Shown: piece by piece, positions 22,848 to 36,685 of the stretch | Numbering within the stretch: the stretch's first letter is position 1 | How the letters are laid out: each line of letters begins with the position of its first letter | Assembly (NCBI GenBank): GCA_949357655.1 | Contig: CASHTG010000020.1 | Coordinates: 1,364,001-1,428,000 of the forward strand | Length of the DNA: 64,000 nucleotides | Direction of reading: 5' to 3' | Source of the DNA: Parascedosporium putredinis | Lineage: Eukaryota; Ascomycota; Sordariomycetes; Microascales; Microascaceae | Position numbers and translations under genes: made by a program | Notes under the pieces: generated by a model | Told to the model about the DNA's origin: nothing | Databases searched by the model: none | The model's input: the letters and a program-made list of their open reading frames with translations, nothing else

Positions 22848-24868
22848 TCATCCAAACATCTTGTCCAGCACCTTTTCGAAGGAGTTCCTAGCAGAGATTC
22901 ATTGTTAGCGACAGGGAACATAGACGTCGGATGAGGTAAGAGCGCGTACTTGGGAGGCTGTGGGATATAAGTCCTCTCATATTCCTCAATCGCATCGAGA
23001 TCCTTTCGCAAGTCAACCTCGTACGGCTTATATATTTTTGTTTTGTGGACAATCTTCCAGCCGAGGTAGAGGACTGGAAATAGCATGATCATAGTATATC
23101 TTTTGACTCTGTCAGTATTCACCGTCGTCCCGCCGTTGGAACAATGGTAAGGGGGCTGCACTCACGAAAATAAAAAGTTGGGGATATTCCACATTCCATC
23201 AAGCGGCAGAAACACGGGGTACCCACCCACGAACATCATGACGAACGTGCCGACAAACCCATACCACGCCGCATACGGCATGAACCACGCCCTGTAGGGC
23301 AGCGATCGCCGATCGATCCCCTGAGCCTTGAGCGCGCGGTAAAAGCAGAGGTACGACAGGCACGAGACGGCAAAATTGAGCAGTTGCGAGGCGGTGACGA
23401 GCGAGACGAGCCAGCTTAGCACGACAGCCGAGCTTGACGACAGCTGCAGGAAGGCGAGCATGCCAAAGGCCAGGACGGCAAGAACACAGTAGATGGGCAC
23501 GCCATTGGGGGTGCAGCGGAGGAGGAAGCGCGGCGCCTTGCCCTCCAGCGCGAGGCCGTACAGGGACCGCGAGCCGCAGAACACGTACGAGTTGCCCGCG
23601 GAGAAGGCGGCCGTGAGGACGAGTGCATTAACGACATCAGGCATCACGCCGATACCCAGACGGCGCATGGCGATGACGTAGGGCGAGGCCGCCGCACCCG
23701 GCTCCCCTTCGCGGAGGGCGGCCGTCAGCTCCTCCGAGTTGTAGGGCACGAGGATGCCGACGCACAGGGCGCCGAGGACGAAGAAGGTGGTGAGGCGGTA
23801 GAAGACGGCGTTGAAGGCGCGGGGAGCACGTGGCGCGGGTTTTCCGCCTCGCCGGCCGCCATGGAGACGTAGTCGGGCCCAGAGATGGAGAAGGAGGCTT
23901 GGATGAGGCACTGCAAGAACCCTAGCCAGCGACCTAGAGATCCATTGTAGTAGAGCTCGGCGAACGCGCCCGGATCTTTCCAGTAGCGGAAGCCAAAGCG
24001 GTCGTGTTTGGGGTTCCCGCCGAGCATGACGATGAAGGTGAAGAAGATGAGGCCGACGGCCAGGATGACCTTGCCGATTGCGGCCCAGAACTCGGTCTCG
24101 CCGTACCATTCGACGGCGATGACGTTGATTAATAGGTACAGCACGGAGATGATGACGATGACGGCGGCGGTGGGGATGGCGTCCGTCCAGAAATGGAGAA
24201 TCATGTTGCAGGCCACGATCTCGAAGGGCACTAACATAGCCTCAAAGACGAAGAAGTTCCAACCCGCGGCGAATCCAAAGGCCTCGTCGACGAAGCGGCC
24301 CGCGAACCGGATGAAAGGGGAGGATATGGGGAGATATGTTACCATCTCGGCCATACACAGGGTAACAGCGAGGACAAAAGTGCACCAGAATGCTTTTAAC
24401 CGGGGTCAGACCGTCGGCCCACGAGTTAGTTAAAGCACCAAATGCTGGAGGTGAGGGGGCGGCAGCGAGATAAAGACCCGGGATTTAGGTGCTCACGCAA
24501 CACTTACCAAAGGCAATCAACAACGAACCAGGGCCACCATTAAGCAGACCTTGACCGATTTGAACCTACAAGTACAGATAATACAATTAGCTACATGTTT
24601 GTTTCAGGATACGATATCTTCCGGAGGGATATGTGTTGTTCTGATATTAGGGAAAACATGAACCACTTACGAATAAGGCGGTCCCAATGGTGCCACCAAT
24701 ACCGATGAGCTGAATGTGTCTCGCCTTGAGAGTACGATGGGTATAGTCGAACCTTGGTTTTGACGTGATGGAGCTACCTGACGCGGAGGGCGGTTTGGGT
24801 GTCCCGGCGCCGCTCGGCGTTTTCTCCGCGTCGGAGCCCGTTCGACCCATGATGGGGGCCGGGTCCAT
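22848..24868 (-). CDS. Amino-acid permease, APC superfamily (YAT family)
   Basis: Five exons: 24868-24671, 24565-24508, 24392-23166, 23099-22950, 22887-22848. The cytoplasmic N-terminus leads into THRTLKARHIQLIGIGGTIG, the signature of fungal amino-acid permeases, then GQGLLNGGPGSLLIAF, AEMVTYLPISSPFIRFAGRF and further helices, to a total of about 12 transmembrane segments. QASFSISGPDYVSMAAGEAE is another family hallmark. The C-terminus is cytosolic (YEVDLRKDLDAIEEYERTYI) and ends KVLDKMFG. Such proteins are proton symporters of the plasma membrane. The sequence reminds me of the dicarboxylic/neutral amino-acid permease branch, but the substrate is not certain. One frame break at the GGGG run 23821-23824 (+ strand), in HVLPRAFNAVFY, is repaired by one base. 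Confidence 0.9.
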
Positions 24869-27800
24869 CCTTGGACCGGAGGGTGCTTGTATTTAGGAGA
24901 GGTGCACACACCGCCCGTGGGGCAAGATAGAGGCCCAAAGGAAAGAAAGGCAAAAAGAGTTTAGTTGTAGGTTTTCTCCCGCCTGATACCGGCCGGCGCG
25001 GGAACTGGAGAAGAGGTGGAGACCCGTCGTTCCGCGGCGCGGTAATCAGTGGATTTGCTTGAGGAGGAGGGAGAAGAATTCGGTGACAAATTCCATGGGG
25101 ACCTTGCTAGATGTTCTCCTCAAACCATTATAGGTAGATACAACAAAGCATTGACAAGAAGCCTGACGAAACGTTGTGTTCCAGGCAGGCACCACGACAC
25201 TTCTGCTTGATTGAAGTATAGAGAGACGCAGCTGGAGAAAATCCAGCCCGGACGGAGAAGATCAAAAAGAAAGGAAAGGATCACGAGAGGAGAAAAGTTT
25301 TTCTTTTTTGCTACTCTAGTGGCAAGTGGATTCTACAAGCGGCGTCGACCCACCTACGATGATCTACCCGAATGAGAAAAAGCCCCTTGGGGGTGGTCCG
25401 ACTCACACTAATTGTATGATCAAAGGAACGTGGGGCTTTCACAAGGAAACTAAAGGATTTGTGTGGACACCGCCCTTGTACAGAATGAGACACAATGAGG
25501 GCGACGCGATCATTTTTGGCCTGATTGCGGGATGACGTATGATGTTGAGTGGAGCCGCACAACACACGATCAATAGCCGTGCACAACCTATAATAACCAT
25601 AATAGTTCATGATGCGCGAATTGGGTGTAACCCCCAACTCTATAGTGTGGGGAACCGCGAGTACCCGTGCTTAAGCCCGGTCCATTCCAGTCAGGTCCCT
25701 CAGGGCAGACTCTTTTTCGTAACGACGCTCTTTCCCGAAGCCACGATGTGAATCGTGAGCGAGGTATGAGTTGCCAATCATGGGAGTGGAGGTGACACCT
25801 CTCCGCCTATAATTACCTCTGCTGATCGTCTGCGAACCGAGATGTAATGTCTGGGTTTTGCAATTCAACCTATTGATTTGGTCTGATGAGGATGGGCCGG
25901 GTGTCGGGCGGGATAGACAAGATAGGTGTATGGCCGCTGGGAGGATCTTGAACATCGCGAACGACTTGCTGCTGGCCCAGAGTAGTTCAATGACAACCTC
26001 ATACGCCATGCGAGCCCTAACCAACAGACCAGATGTGTCTTATATCAAGGGCTCACATCATACTTTCAGCGCTGTAGAGACTAGAATGAAGCGGTATCTA
26101 GCTGTGAGACTACTTATATAGCACATGAGGCTGAGCCCACGTGGTATGGACGAGGCAACGCGGTATTGGATGGGCATCGGAAATGTATCATGGGCAAGCA
26201 TCTGGATTCTGGTCTAGAAAGCAGGGCTCGCCATGACACCGTTTGGGACTCGTAGAGTTTCCCCTGGGGTGTAGCCTCCGTGAATGTTGCGCTTCCCCCA
26301 CACAAAGCATGATAGGTCTTGAGATCTTTGAAAGATTGCGCTCTTCGTGATCCATTGGCTCGTCCGCGATAATTTGCGGTTGACATTGATCATACCGTAG
26401 GCCTAAGCCGTCAATCCACGCTAGATATAATCCTAATATTCTAGGTAGTAAGTGTTGAGTTTGGTGAGTATGCATCCGTAGCTAACGATCATGGTTATGA
26501 TATCATGCGTGTGATTGTCGCTCCGAGAAGCATCACGCTGAGATCGGAAACCTGGCATCGAACGCCATTACTGCGCTGTCTCTCGCTCCTAAACAGAACA
26601 TCAAAAGTGTCAGCAACAGTTAATTTGGCATAATGGGAACCTTGACGATGTCGAATCTCATCAATTCTCGAGGCACCTCTTGATGCCCGCAGTAAAGAAG
26701 GTATCAAAGGGAAGATCGCCTTGGGATAATCCAGAGAGAAGAAAGGCGTGCCACGGGTGACGGTAGCAACAACCACTCTCGAGTAGGAGAATCGCAGTCA
26801 GGGTCAAGAAACTCCTCTTGCCAATCCCTAGCTAGCTTTTTGCCAGCTGAGGGGGATATGGCTATCCGACATTCCTTGATCACCCAAAGACCGTTGCTTC
26901 TCTAGCCCCCGAGCACTTTTGAAAGTCCTGCAAATCCAACCTTGCCCCCGAGGAGACGGTCAAGATTCTGGTCGTGCGAGCACACACAATTTGCCTCGAT
27001 TATGGAGAATGGACAGCGCGAGGACCGTGAGCTGTTCAAGAAAGGTTGCACGCCAGGGATATCGGACCCTGTTCGTACCCGTGAGCATTGATGTTCCGTT
27101 CTTTCACAATCATGGGAACTCAAGCTGTGGAAAGTCGCGATGTTAGTGCCTGGACCTCCCCGACATCCTCGATCGGGCGTAAAGAGTCGGCAGGATGGCA
27201 CTCAGGAAAGATCATTGGTGATTAGATCATTGATGATCAGCGAAGACTGAGCGGGCAGCGAGGGTGAGAAGCAAGGGCAAGACGCCGTGTGCGCCCCTCC
27301 CCCAAAAACAGGCCCGCCCGGGGACGGAAATCCCCGCCTTTCTCAAGCGTTGAAGCGTGTGGTTTCCGGAATTCCTCGTCCTCTCTGCCCCTGCATAACC
27401 GTTCGGGCAAGCTATTTCCCCATCTTGCAGCCCGGTACAATGTCCTGCCGAAGGTGCATGACAAAGCGCAGCCAAACCTCAGGAAGGGGAAGGGGGCTGG
27501 TTGTTGGTTTAGCACTCTCATGCATGCATCCCCATCACAACCGGGGATTCCCCTCCGGCATCTCTTCTGGTGCTCTATCTATCGAGGTTGGAAGTGGCGT
27601 CTTGGAGAACATTGAATTGATGAAAGCCAAGCCGCGCTGTCCAAGCGTCGTGCTTGAACGAGCGCCTCATTCTTCCTCTCCTTTGCCCCCAAAAACGCTT
27701 TTTTTTTTCTCCCATTACGTTCCGCGCAGGATGTGCTGCAAATTTCCCTCGATTCCCTGTCATCGAAGAGTTGGAAGGCCTACGACATGCGTCTCGCCTG

Positions 27801-30800
27801 AAGCCACTTCCCCTCAAGGAGCAAAAGATCGCCGCGGAGGCTGAAGAAGGATGGCGGGCTCTGCAAGGATGCCCCCAAGACAAGAATTTTGTGCGCAGCC
27901 AAGACCTTTGCTGAGGACAGAGAGCGTTCAACCTGCGTCCGATTCTTTTCGCTCCGCTTTGACCTCGACTCGGTGGCTATCGAGGACGGGGGAAGTCGTC
28001 CGGATAGGCACTAGAAAAAAGAATTGTGGGAAATACAACCGAAATCGGATAGAAATAGTAGAGCGACAAAGGCCGCTATAGATTCCTTCGCCTGAACCTA
28101 AGCTTATTACCTCGTTAGAGGTTTCCGCAATGGGCACTAGGTTGCTCAACAAGGTTTTTGCCTCATCTCTGCGCGTGTGCGAGTTAAGCGCAGGCGAGAA
28201 GATTTGTCGGATCGCTTGCTTTGATTACATCTATCTTAACAACGGCGGCATGTTTGGTTGGTGGCGCTTCATTCATGGACGGGAGGGGATTAGATTACCC
28301 TTCTCCTGGAAAGGCATGTTGAATAACCAGACGGAGAGGACGACCATTATGCCAAGTACGCCACAAATCTTGAAAACCGTACTTTCGCTTCGTTTTATTT
28401 GGTCAGTCCAACCCTTAAGCTTCTTGGGGCGGCTGAACGCGGGATCCAAACATCATGGCATGATGGCTCGAGAGCAACCTCGTCGCCTGGCCCAGACTAT
28501 TGTGTTCATCTTATGCGCATCTCACACGACTCAAAAAGCCGCCGTGTGTGTGTTTATTGGGAGTAGTGAACGTTTATCATCAAGAGCTATTGATGAGGCT
28601 TGATGATGACCCATGGCTTGTCCATCTCTCAGTCTCCTGCTCCCTTGGCAATAAGCTTAAATCTGGGCTGCGTTGGAGCCTGTCTGTCAAAGCGCACATA
28701 TCATATCATTGAAATGCAAGAACTGTGTGCCATGCCCTGTTCAAGCTTGAAAGACGCAATGGAATGGGCTTCTCATCTTGAAGGGGAAAAAGGTAAGATG
28801 GGCACGAAAAGAAAATGGTGCAGTAGACGATGGACTCGAGATTCCACTCACGTCGTTGAGCTGTGAAGAATGATAAGGTCTTCTCCATCCCTTGTCCCCC
28901 CTGCTGTGTGACCAAGGAAGCCAGCGAGAGACTGTCCCCGAGCGTACCGAAGCGACCGAAGACAAACATCGGCAAAGTGGTGATGCACTGGCTTTGCCAT
29001 TCGGGACTTCGCCCTCGGATCAAAGCTCCGTTCAACCAACAAAACGCTCAGCGGGGTCCGTGCGGCTGCGCTGAACAAGAGGAAAAGGAGAGGCGAGATT
29101 GGTCCAATATGCTCTTCTGCACCTCTTGCAGCTGCGCGAGGTTCAATGCTTGTCGAACCAGCCGTGTCCCAAGCTGGATCTGCCGCGCTCCGAGGAGGAA
29201 ACGCTGATGCTGCCACAACTCAATTCCAATTCTAATCGTTCAATCCAATCACAGAGCCGGTGCAAAACCAATTCTCACCGGGGGGGACACGATATTTGGG
29301 TCCGCTTTGACAATGTGGCGCCAACAAGGGCACTCATCTTTTTTCCCCCATGCCTGCCTTGTCCACGACATCCAAAGTTGGCGCTGGTGGCGCACCCCAA
29401 AACCTAAACCCGAAGAGGAAGGTCTGGGGGAGGGACAGGAACGAACAGCCCAGGCGCAGTGAGGGTGGCCCTGTGTCTGGTTTTGTGGAAAGTTGGTTTC
29501 GAATAATCTTATTTGGGGAAGAGGCGCGAAAGGTTGGTCGTGATGTTGGGTTCGGGAGTGACGCCCCGGACGGGTGATGCCCAGTGAGGCGCACCAGGGA
29601 CCGTGGGTAGATGGGTGGGTGGAGAGAGATAGTATTAGTGCAGAAAGTCGAATCGATGGGGACAGGCTTTCGACTCCTTCCGCGCACACGAGCCTCTTGT
29701 CGACTCAAGTCGGGGAAGGCTGGTTTACAGATGATCACATTGGGGGATAGACATGGATGCATTCGCCATCTGTAAGCGCATCGCGCATCCCTGACTAACC
29801 AGTAACACAGATCGCGAGCGCTGTGGCTTGCGGTGGAGAGCAAGGGAGAAGGGGGTCTCTAACCTTGCCTGCTCAACTGAAATAGTGAGATGACCAAGTC
29901 GAAAACAGGCAGTTGATCGCCATCAAAAAACGTGGCTGAACGGTGAGTGATCCCGTGTCCACACCTTGACTTTCCATCGACAGGTTGGTCGTCCACCCCC
30001 AGCCCACTCTCTCCAGGCCTGACCCTGCCTCACCGAAACTCTCGTTACTAGAGAACCAAGTTGTCGGTTCCGCCCCTCGTTCTTCGTCTTCCCATAGTAC
30101 AGTTCTCCGGCCCCCTAGTATTTTCGCTTCGGCTTCGCTTGACGGTGGGCCTGGGAAGGGGGCGGCCAACAATATGCACTGTGCCGCCCCGACTGGCACT
30201 TGAGTTATCATCCAGCCGCTGTCTTGGGCTGATGGGAGGGGGCTGCGGGGTGCAGGAAAGGGCGGTTCTGACAGCGGGTTGATAGCACTACTCGAGGGTT
30301 TGGTGGAGTTATTAGACGTTGGGGGCTTTCCAAAGACGTTGGCGGCCCCGGACGACCCTTTTCTGCGTGAGAGCGTGTCCCGAGGTAAAGGGAGGGATTT
30401 TCGACAAGGAATTGCCGATATCAGATAAAGATGGTATTTAGTTTGGGACCCAAGACGAGAAGAAGACGGGCGGAAATCCCTGCCCCATTTCATTCTCATC
30501 AGGATCCAGGCATCTTCGACAAGGGCGAATGCATGAACAAATGCGAAGCCGCTGGTGCGGCGTTGGAGAGCACCGGCCAGCCAGGCTTTCTCCACGGAGG
30601 ACGGGGATCAAGGGTGGAAAAGATAAATAAAAAATGGATTCATATTTCTCACGCCGTTGGCAATCCTTCGCCCCGTGGGAGGATGAGTTCGTCGATCCCC
30701 GGCAAGCACAGAGCACTTTCCCGCGTCTCCCCGTCTCTCTCTCTTGATCTCCCTCGCTGTTCTTTTTGTCGCTATCTCTCTCGGGTCAGTGGCTGCGCGG

Positions 30801-33800
30801 GATCCTTGGTCAGTGTGCTGTGCAAGTGACCCTTCGCTTCCGCGACGTTACAATGGGCGTCCAAGACGACGGGAGGCCTTGCTCACGGTGCAAGCGAATG
30901 GATGCCAAGCGCCGCCCCGAGACGACGGGCCCCTATTCTTCATTGCTCCTTGAGCATGTCCTCTGACTGTGGTGCTCTTGTCATATTTTCTCCCTTGGGT
31001 TCTTTGATGAGGGGTCATGGCAGGAAATGACGGGCCTCTACAAAGAAAGAAAAAAAAAAAAAAAAAGAATAACAGCACAGTTCCGCAGGCTTGGTATTAG
31101 TGCTTGCCTTCGGAGATCTAATTCCAGCGTCGCAGAACTCTGCATGCGACAAGTTGACTCTAGTCCCGAAGAGTACGTGACAGCCGACTTTGGTGGCAGT
31201 AATCAGCGTGGCGAAATGGCCGCTTCGATTGCTGTTCGGTCATTTATTATGATCTTTCAATTTTCCCTATTCCCCTCCGATTTTCCCCTATTACAAGTAT
31301 GCAATATTTCGGTTTCACTCAACCTCCTTTTTGGGTGGTTTATCGTGCCATCTCGAGGCCGGGGATAGCACACGCTGTCACCCAATTGACCAGGGAGCGT
31401 GCAAAGGAAGTGAAGAAAGAAAAGAAGAAGCCCGGGCGAAACCGGGGTGGGTCGCAAAATGGGTGCCAAATTGGAAGGGTGAGTGAGTCTTTTTTCCTGT
31501 GCTTCTCTTCTCTTTTTTGTTTTTGTTTTTTGTTTTTGTTTTTTTTTTTCATTCTCCGTCGCAGACAAGGGCAGGGCCTGGCAGCCCGAGTTCCGCTATT
31601 CTATTTCCTTCGCTCGTTTCTTCCTTCTCTTTTCCCCCTGCCTCTCTCGGGTGCGCAGGGCCCAGGATGCAACTAGCACCTTCGGAAGGCTCTCCGGGGC
31701 GAACTAGCTCGTCTCCCAACGCAGGGGACTGTCCAATCATGGCGGAAAGCAGCCGATGGGGCCCAGCGTCGTACTGAAGAAGAGGTCGTATGGTTCAAGG
31801 TACACTTTCCATGAGAATAAGCTGTGGTGATCTCCCTGGACCCCCGCCGAGAATCCGTGCGCTAGCGGTGGAAATGAAGCTGGGTCCAAGGGCGAGACTG
31901 GTTTCGAAAGAAGCCAACTCGACGCACGGAATCTTCCTAGCATTTGGAAAAGAAGAGAAAAAGGGACAAAAGAAGAAAAGGAGACTAAAGGGGAAAAAAA
32001 AAAAAGGGTTATCGCGGACTGTATCTGCAAACTAGGTTTAGCATCCTCCTGTGCCCGCAACACCTTCGTAGTGTTCACTGTTAGCGTTCGTTTTCTTGGC
32101 CCAACTTGAACGAACCAAGAGCTGATGAAGGGAAACGCTGCCAAGAAGGCGGAGCCGGAAGAGGGGCAAAATTGGCTAATAAAACCACAAAACTGAACAA
32201 AGTTATCGCCCAAGGGTTTGGTGGGGACGCAGATCCGAGTTAAGGAATAACCTTGAAGTTTATGTGCGTTCGTAATATCGCGCTATCACTCCTAGTTTGA
32301 CACAGAAGACGTCAAAAATACAAAGAAAGGACGCTAACGTTCGCCTTTTCCCCAAGGTTTCGCAGGTTTAGGAGAAAGATGCTCAGATTCAGCGGGTTGA
32401 TTTCGTCTGTGGTCGGAACCGGTTCTCGGGAAGTGGATTTACGAACCTCTTCTTCCATGGCGTACTGCCCGCCGCCCTACAGGTCCACACCCTACATTAT
32501 GTTGGTTCGCTCAGCTCATCTTGACTCATGGATTTGGTATGCTCTTCTCGAGTTTATCTAGTTCATCGCCCACTCCTCCGCCTTCACCCTTTTCCACCTT
32601 CCGTTTTGAGAGCAGCGCCACGTTCCTGACTCGCCAACACTGCACCTATTCTCGCACTCTCGCATCCGCACTCCTCCAGGAAAAGACTTCGAGAAAGAAA
32701 AAAAGAAAGCGATACAAGTGACACATCATTGCGCTGGACGGAACTGGCTGCCCATGCCTTTGTCAAAGCGATCTGTGATGTGATGCCCATCGCATAACTG
32801 CGTGAAAAAGTGGTGGAGGGCAACTCCAAGGAAGTTTGGCCAGCCTTGCCCGACGCCCCAGGGCCTCGGACACCGGAGCGCAGCCAACACCGACAGCGAA
32901 TCTGCGCCGTTGGCGGCAACCTTATCACTAGACTTGTACGTGAGATAATGCCGTCAAGGCGTCAGAGCGCACTCGATACTTGTCATGCTGTCATGCTGTC
33001 CGCGAACCATCCCTGGCGACTTGATTTGGGCTATTATTGCCAACTGCCAGACTGGCACCTGCCGAGGTCAGAGCCGGAGTGTAATCATGACAATTGTAGT
33101 TTCAACGAGAGAAGCCTGATCCCGGTCACTTCTTCCCCTTCCAAAGACCCTACTGAAGCAATTATTACCAGGCTGGCTGGCCCAGGTACAGACCTCAGTA
33201 ATGCTGCATCTTTCAGGGGTCGAAGACCCTTTTGATGTTGGAGACACGAGGGAGACCAGGGGGAAGGGGAGGGTCTCGATCTTGCACGTTGGCAAGCACA
33301 GGGCACAAGTCTTCCCCGTCTTTTGAGGCGCAGTCGTCCCATCGACTCGAGTAGTCCTTGTGTGCGCCTCTGGTAAGATGGTGCATGCCCCTCGATTCCC
33401 TCCGCTCCTCCTCCTTCTCTTTCTGGAACCAGCTGCTGGCTACAGGCTACAGAAGGTGATTGCTTCCCTGTTCGTCATTCGCGATATCCGCATTAAACCC
33501 CCTTTTTTTTTTTTTCTTGGGCGGATGAGGGTGGCGCCGCAGACGGGAGCGGGGATATGTGAGGGCCAGAGGCGGGTGTATGCATTGAACAGCGGAACAA
33601 AGGGGAAAAGGCACGCAGCGATGCACATGATATTCTTTCGCCTTTCATCAATTGAGCTTTTGGGCTTGCGTCCCTTTGCCTCAGGCGAATCTACTAGTAC
33701 GTGATTTCGTGAATCTAGACGCTCGTACGCACCAACCAAGCGGAGGTATTCTTCCTTCTTTCGGAAGTCATAATCTTCCCACTTTCCCATCCTGGATACT

Positions 33801-34744
33801 CTATAGAGCGCCATTTTCTGGGGAATTTGATCTCGCGACCATGTGCTGGCGGCGGACGCCACTAACTAGTGGCGGTCGTAAACCCCCATCACGGCGGTGG
33901 GCAGCCATCGACAGAACATTTGAGGAAGCATTGGAAATGGTCTTGAATCCAACCGATTGGTTTCATCGTTCTCCGCCGTCAGGGACCGTCCGGGTTGTGA
34001 TGAGACTCGCGTGTGTGAAGAGTTCGTGTGACCAGGAAAGCCACCACGGGAAGGGAGGGACGGAGTACTCGAACCTCTGTAGACCTGGCAAGCCGGCAAT
34101 TTTTCAGTACATGCCCGCCAATTGTATATTGCACAGCGGCCATTCCCATGTTGCGCAAAAAGACGTGGTGGAGAGCGTTCCCACATTTATTAGTCTCCTG
34201 TGTTAGAGTTCCCAAACGAAAACTGTTGGAAAAGCGAGCAGAAGGTTGTCAGACGCGAAAAGAAAGGGCCTGCCAAAGGATCAAGAAGGATTCGCAAAAG
34301 CGGCGAGCAGGGCAGGGTGGCTAATTGGAAGGGGGTCCTTCGGTTTCCCGGGACGAGTGTGGGGTCATTGCCTGGGGAGGGGAGGGATCAATTTGATGGA
34401 GCGAATGAACTGGACCATCTGATCAGGGACAATGTGGACATGGGGACATGGGGGATGGACAGACATGGGCGGAAGGAATTTGAGATTCACACCGGTGGGG
34501 CCCCAATCGAACGCACACGTCTCCACCAGCGCTGTAAATATACATGTACATCCAGGATGGATTAGTGTCGTGCCACACCGTCGTCGATCATCTTTGCTTT
34601 TTACCTTCTTTCGTTCCATGGCAGGTGTATCTATCGAAGGCTAGTCGCGAGAAGAGGGCGAGAGACCGGGACCGGCGGAGGGGAGAAACTCTAGGGAACG
34701 AAAAGAAGCCAAGACTTGGTGGCGGGTGGAGGGAGAACAATAAA

Positions 34745-34812
34745 GAATGGCAAGAACAAAGAACAATGTCAACGAACAATGACAATGGACAATGACAATG
34801 AACAATGAACAA
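34745..34812. repeat. Short AACAATGAC-like tandem repeat
   Basis: Imperfect tandem copies of a unit like AACAATGAC/AACAATG, for example AATGACAATGGACAATGACA. Low-complexity sequence in the gene-poor region. Confidence 0.7.
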
Positions 34813-36642
34813 AGGGGAGATGATGACATCTGCTGGACGAGCAGACTGGATGCGGAAACACGGGCAGAAACAAAGAGGTGATCGTGACCACTTTTGCTGA
34901 TTTATTTTTACAGATTTTCGCAGGTTTTGCAGTCGAAAATAAATCAAGAAGACGGCACGTTCTAGCATCCATAGATCCTGTCCTGTCCATGAGATCCCTC
35001 CCCAAAGTGGGCCGCGATGCGAGGTCAATTACTCTTCAATCTGGCCAAACATTTGTCTCCCCTCTCCAAATAGGAAAAGACCCCGCGTCACCCAACCCCT
35101 TCGATTGGAGCCCTACGCAAGAGGTGGGCAAGATTTTAGAGTGCATGTGCAACCATGATGTGTACGTGTGTGTATGCGTGTATGCGTAGAGGTGTTGCGT
35201 TGTGTGATGTTTGTTTGGTGTGGTGGTGGCCGGTGGAAAAGGCCCGCTTTGCGTACATGCTTGCGCTCAAACTTTGCTGAAAGAACTGTCGCATCGCTGC
35301 GGATTGCCACCACGGGCGGACGATCTCGAAGAGAACCGAACCAGGGGCGTCGCAACCCTCTTTTTGGAGATAGTGTAGCGCCCACGTAGCGTAGTGTACT
35401 TGCTTAGAGATTTGATCGTATCAGGCCTCTCGGGGCTGAACCCCTTCCAGGAATCGCGACAAGCGGCGGGTACTTCTACATGGATTGTTCCTCGGCGACG
35501 GATGTCATGCTTGACGTTCTTCGTCCATGGGCAAAGGCAAAGAAAATCTAATCTCAGGTCACAGAAACAGAACCTGGAAGGAAGAAAGAAAAAAAGAATG
35601 AATAAAGACCTAATTTGACCAGTGACATGTACCTCTACCTTTGTACCAACACAGGTTAGGATCAATTCGATGCTTGGCTCGACATTTCCCTCTCCGTCTC
35701 CTGCAGTTCGGCACGACACGAGACGACCCCTGACCCCTCCGACTCGACCACCTGCGACCCAGAACCGCAACCAGAACCAAGGTTCTGTCCCCTCGCACAT
35801 TGAGATTCTCACCCAAGACTGACCTGAGCCCATACTAAGCACTCCTGCGGGCTTTGTTAATACCCTCCACCTTTATGATCCCCCTCAGAACCGTGGATTG
35901 GACAAAGAATTAGAGGGAGGGGAACAGTCTCCCATGGGCGACGACGAGATGAAGGAGGGGGCGGAAGAGAAGCGACCAACGACCAAGCTCCATCAAATGT
36001 TACGGGGGAAGAATAATAGGACGGCCGCCTCTTTGGGACTGAGAATCCAGCCCTGAAAGGCAGGCTCATTGTCTAATTTTCCTTGTTTTACGCTTCGCGC
36101 ACAGGTCTTCTCCTGCTGGCTTTCAGCGAAGCCCGGATGCAGCAAAGCGTCGCAAGGCGAACGAGGTAGTCTAACTTGCTAGCTTCATCTGCCTTTCAGC
36201 CCAGCCCAGCCCAGCGAGCGAAGCGGCCGCGCCGGCCTCGAACGCAGAGGTCTTACCGTTCGGGATGGAGTCTGGCCGTGCCCCGGTGTACGAGAGGGAG
36301 GACGAAGAGCGAGGTGGTCGGAACTCTCGTTGGTTTCTCGCCATCCTGCGATGCGAGCGGTGGCGCTTTCGTGGCTCTCCATCCTCCCCTTCTATCCCCA
36401 TCCTCTCTCTGGCGGGCAGTCTGCCCCAGAGCCTGGTCCTGGTATTTCTTGGGCTGTCTGAAATTCTCCAAAAACCTCCTTCCTCCCCCTCCCTTTGCGC
36501 CACTAGCGTTGCTGGCGCATTTCCTCCAGCGTGTTCGAGGCGCTAGTCCTGCCCCCGGCCTGGTGGTGTCTGTCCTTGGTCAATTGTTGGTTACTATCTA
36601 TTCTTACTAGACAAGGTTATGGGAGGTACGAGCTGGGGATGG

Positions 36643-36685
36643 GGAAAAAGAAAAAAAGAAAACGAAAAAGAAAAAGAAAAAGAAC
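36643..36685. repeat. A-rich (AAAAAG)n low-complexity tract
   Basis: Repeated GAAAAA units on the + strand, about 700 bases before the receptor start codon. Confidence 0.8.

Noticed and set aside
25300..27200. RIP-degraded transposon
   Set aside because: The stretch is less GC-rich, but I saw no terminal repeats, no transposase or reverse-transcriptase motif and no strong TpA excess by eye.
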